A stretch of 8,364 bases of DNA from an uncultured Alphaproteobacteria bacterium (GTDB taxonomy: Bacteria; Pseudomonadota; Alphaproteobacteria; Micropepsales; Micropepsaceae), in assembly GCA_903922545.1 (NCBI GenBank), contig CAIXUE010000163.1, positions 1 through 8,364 on the forward strand, in the 5' to 3' direction. Below, piece after piece: positions 6,815-8,364 of the stretch; positions within the stretch are counted from its first letter, which is position 1, and every line of letters begins with the position of its first letter. Both the position numbers and the translations under genes were made by a program. The notes below the pieces were generated by a model. The model was given only the letters and a program-made list of their open reading frames with translations. It was not told the origin of the DNA and ran no database searches.

Positions 6815-8364
6815 ATGGACATCGAAAAATTCACCGAACGCTCGCGCGGCTTTATTCAGTCGGCGCAGAGCCTGGCTTTGCGCGAAGGCAATCAGCAATT
6901 CGCAACTGAGCATTTGCTCAAGGTCCTGATTGATGACGAAGAAGGTCTGGCGGCGCGTCTGATCGCAGCCGCCGGCGGCAATGACAAAAGCGTACGCGCC
7001 GCCACCGAAGCGGCGTTGAAAAAGCTGCCCAAGGTTCAGGGCGGCTCCGGGCAGGTCTATCTGGCGCAGGAAACCGCGCGCCTGCTCGACAATGCAGAAC
7101 AGATCGCCAAAAAAGCCGGCGACTCTTTTGTCACCGCCGAATACCTGCTCCTGGCGCTTACCATGGCGACCGGCACGGAAGCGGCCACCATCCTCAAGAA
7201 TGCCGGCGTCAACGCCCAGAATCTCAACAAGGCCATCGCCGATCTGCGCCAGGGCCGCACCGCCGACAGCGCCACGGCTGAAAACGCCTATGACGCGCTC
7301 AAGAAATATGCCCGCGACCTTACTGAGCTGGCGCGCACCGGCAAGCTTGATCCGGTGATAGGCCGCGACGAGGAAATCCGCCGCACCATCCAGGTTCTTT
7401 CCCGCCGCACCAAGAACAATCCCGTCCTGATCGGCGAACCCGGCGTGGGCAAAACCGCCATCGTGGAAGGCCTGGCGCAACGCATCATCAACGGCGAAGT
7501 GCCGGAAGGCATTAAAGGTAAACAATTGCTGGCGCTGGACATGGCGGCATTGATTGCCGGCGCAAAGTTTCGCGGCGATTTTGAAGAACGCCTGAAAGGC
7601 GTACTCAACGATCTGGCAAAAATGGAAGGTAAAGTCATACTGTTTATTGATGAATTACACACCATGGTCGGCGCCGGTAAAGCCGAAGGCGCAATGGACG
7701 CCGGCAACATGCTCAAACCCGCCCTAGCTCGTGGCGAACTGCACTGTGTCGGCGCGACAACCTTAAATGAATATCGCCAATATATTGAAAAAGACGCTGC
7801 TCTGGAGCGCCGCTTTCAAAAAGTCCTGGTAGAAGAACCCAGCGTAGCTGACACCATTGCTATTTTACGCGGCCTGAAAGAACGCTACGAAATCCATCAT
7901 AGTGTGGATATTACCGACCCGGCCATTGTCGCAGCGGCCACTTTATCGCACCGCTACATTGCCGACCGGCAATTGCCGGACAAGGCTATCGATCTGATAG
8001 ACGAAGCCGCCAGCCGGATTCGCATGGAAATGGATTCCAAACCGGAAGAAATGGACAAACTGGATAGACGCTTGATTCAGTTAAAAATCGAGCGCGAAGC
8101 CATGAAAAACGAAAACGACGCGGCTTCCAAAAAGCGTCTGGAGAGTTTACAGCAAGAAATAGCCGAACTGGAAAAAGACTATTCGGATTTGGAAGAAATC
8201 TGGAAAGCCGAAAAAGCCGTTTTACAAGGCGCTGCGTCGATTAAAGAAAAACTGGAACATGCCCGTCTGGAGCTGGAAGCGGCGCGGCGGGTGCAGGATT
8301 ATACCCGCATGTCCGAACTGCAATACGGCGACATTCCCAAGCTGGAAAAAGAACTGGATATGGC
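6815..8364 (+). CDS. clpB: ATP-dependent disaggregase ClpB, 3'-truncated by window edge; chimeric composition
   Basis: ClpB is the hexameric AAA+ chaperone that pulls proteins out of aggregates together with DnaK. I translated 516 codons by hand with no frameshift or stop; E. coli ClpB has 857 residues, so the second ATPase domain lies beyond the edge. Visible parts are the Clp N-domain (1 to about 145), the first ATPase domain with Walker A GEPGVGKT (207-214), Walker B ILFIDE (275-280, Glu280) and arginine fingers Arg332-Arg333, and the coiled-coil middle domain from about 410 onward. Up to Ser196 the sequence follows alphaproteobacterial ClpB (for example [20 protein letters not shown]). 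From Gln222 it follows gammaproteobacterial ClpB ([43 protein letters not shown]). Composition changes at the same place. Function is certain; whether the gene is a natural mosaic or an assembly join is not. Confidence 0.93.
   Translation, partial: MDIEKFTERSRGFIQSAQSLALREGNQQFATEHLLKVLIDDEEGLAARLIAAAGGNDKSVRAATEAALKKLPKVQGGSGQVYLAQETARLLDNAEQIAKKAGDSFVTAEYLLLALTMATGTEAATILKNAGVNAQNLNKAIADLRQGRTADSATAENAYDALKKYARDLTELARTGKLDPVIGRDEEIRRTIQVLSRRTKNNPVLIGEPGVGKTAIVEGLAQRIINGEVPEGIKGKQLLALDMAALIAGAKFRGDFEERLKGVLNDLAKMEGKVILFIDELHTMVGAGKAEGAMDAGNMLKPALARGELHCVGATTLNEYRQYIEKDAALERRFQKVLVEEPSVADTIAILRGLKERYEIHHSVDITDPAIVAAATLSHRYIADRQLPDKAIDLIDEAASRIRMEMDSKPEEMDKLDRRLIQLKIEREAMKNENDAASKKRLESLQQEIAELEKDYSDLEEIWKAEKAVLQGAASIKEKLEHARLELEAARRVQDYTRMSELQYGDIPKLEKELDM
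7402..7478 (+). other. Mosaic junction inside clpB
   Basis: The last alphaproteobacterial-type marker I can place is the Ser codon at 7400-7402 ([11 protein letters not shown]. coli has VLQRRTKNNP). The first gammaproteobacterial-type marker is the Gln codon at 7478-7480 (LAQRIINGE; alphaproteobacteria typically LALRIVNGD). Between them lies the near-invariant Walker A stretch, where either lineage would read the same protein. Base composition drops from here on. The marker comparison uses remembered family sequences, not an alignment. Confidence 0.65.

Noticed and set aside
6776..7525. Antisense open frame of 249 codons over the start of clpB
   Set aside because: It is a shadow of clpB. It ends where the clpB composition changes, which reflects base composition rather than a gene.
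7478..8364. Frameshift or pseudogene in the clpB tail
   Set aside because: Hand translation to the last base gives an unbroken frame with all expected ClpB motifs.

Overview
The window is a piece of bacterial chromosome in the style of an alphaproteobacterium. GC is about 60%, codons end mostly in G or C, and the gene order ptsP - rodZ-like - ispG - prfA - prmC - DUF4167 - clpB is one I associate with that class. The DUF4167 protein is a further alphaproteobacterial marker. I cannot resolve the order or family. All seven genes are on the + strand, and no tRNA, rRNA, IS element, CRISPR or phage gene is visible.

Layout: (1) 1-1627, the 3' part of ptsP, enzyme I of the nitrogen-type phosphotransferase system, open at the left edge. 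(2) 1628-1796, a spacer with an intrinsic terminator at 1722-1747. (3) 1797-5906, a tight four-gene block: a RodZ-like membrane HTH protein, ispG (isoprenoid precursor synthesis), prfA (release factor 1) and prmC (the methyltransferase that modifies the GGQ motif of release factors). Gaps are 10 nt and 9 nt, and prfA and prmC overlap by 4 nt, so this reads as one operon. (4) 5907-6113, a spacer with three abutting stem-loops. (5) 6114-6617, a small DUF4167 protein. (6) 6618-6814, a strongly structured leader containing a sigma-32-like promoter match, ending in a good ribosome-binding site. (7) 6815 to the right edge, clpB, open at the right edge.

How the genes relate: prfA and prmC form a functional pair (substrate and modifying enzyme). 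RodZ (cell shape) and IspG (isoprenoids, including the lipid carrier for wall synthesis) are old chromosomal neighbours. PtsP and ClpB belong to nitrogen/carbon signalling and heat-shock protein rescue.

The most unusual signal is in clpB. Its first ~220 codons are alphaproteobacterial in sequence and composition (about 62% GC). From about base 7478 onward the same uninterrupted reading frame becomes gammaproteobacterial in its signature residues, with about 51% GC and different Lys and Leu codon choice. The switch falls over the highly conserved Walker A segment. This is either an intragenic recombinant clpB or an assembly join between two organisms at a conserved stretch; the sequence alone cannot decide. 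If it is a join, bases after roughly 7400-7478 do not belong to this genome. I found no clearly new multi-gene system; the other points of interest are the structured spacers and the uncharacterised DUF4167 gene.
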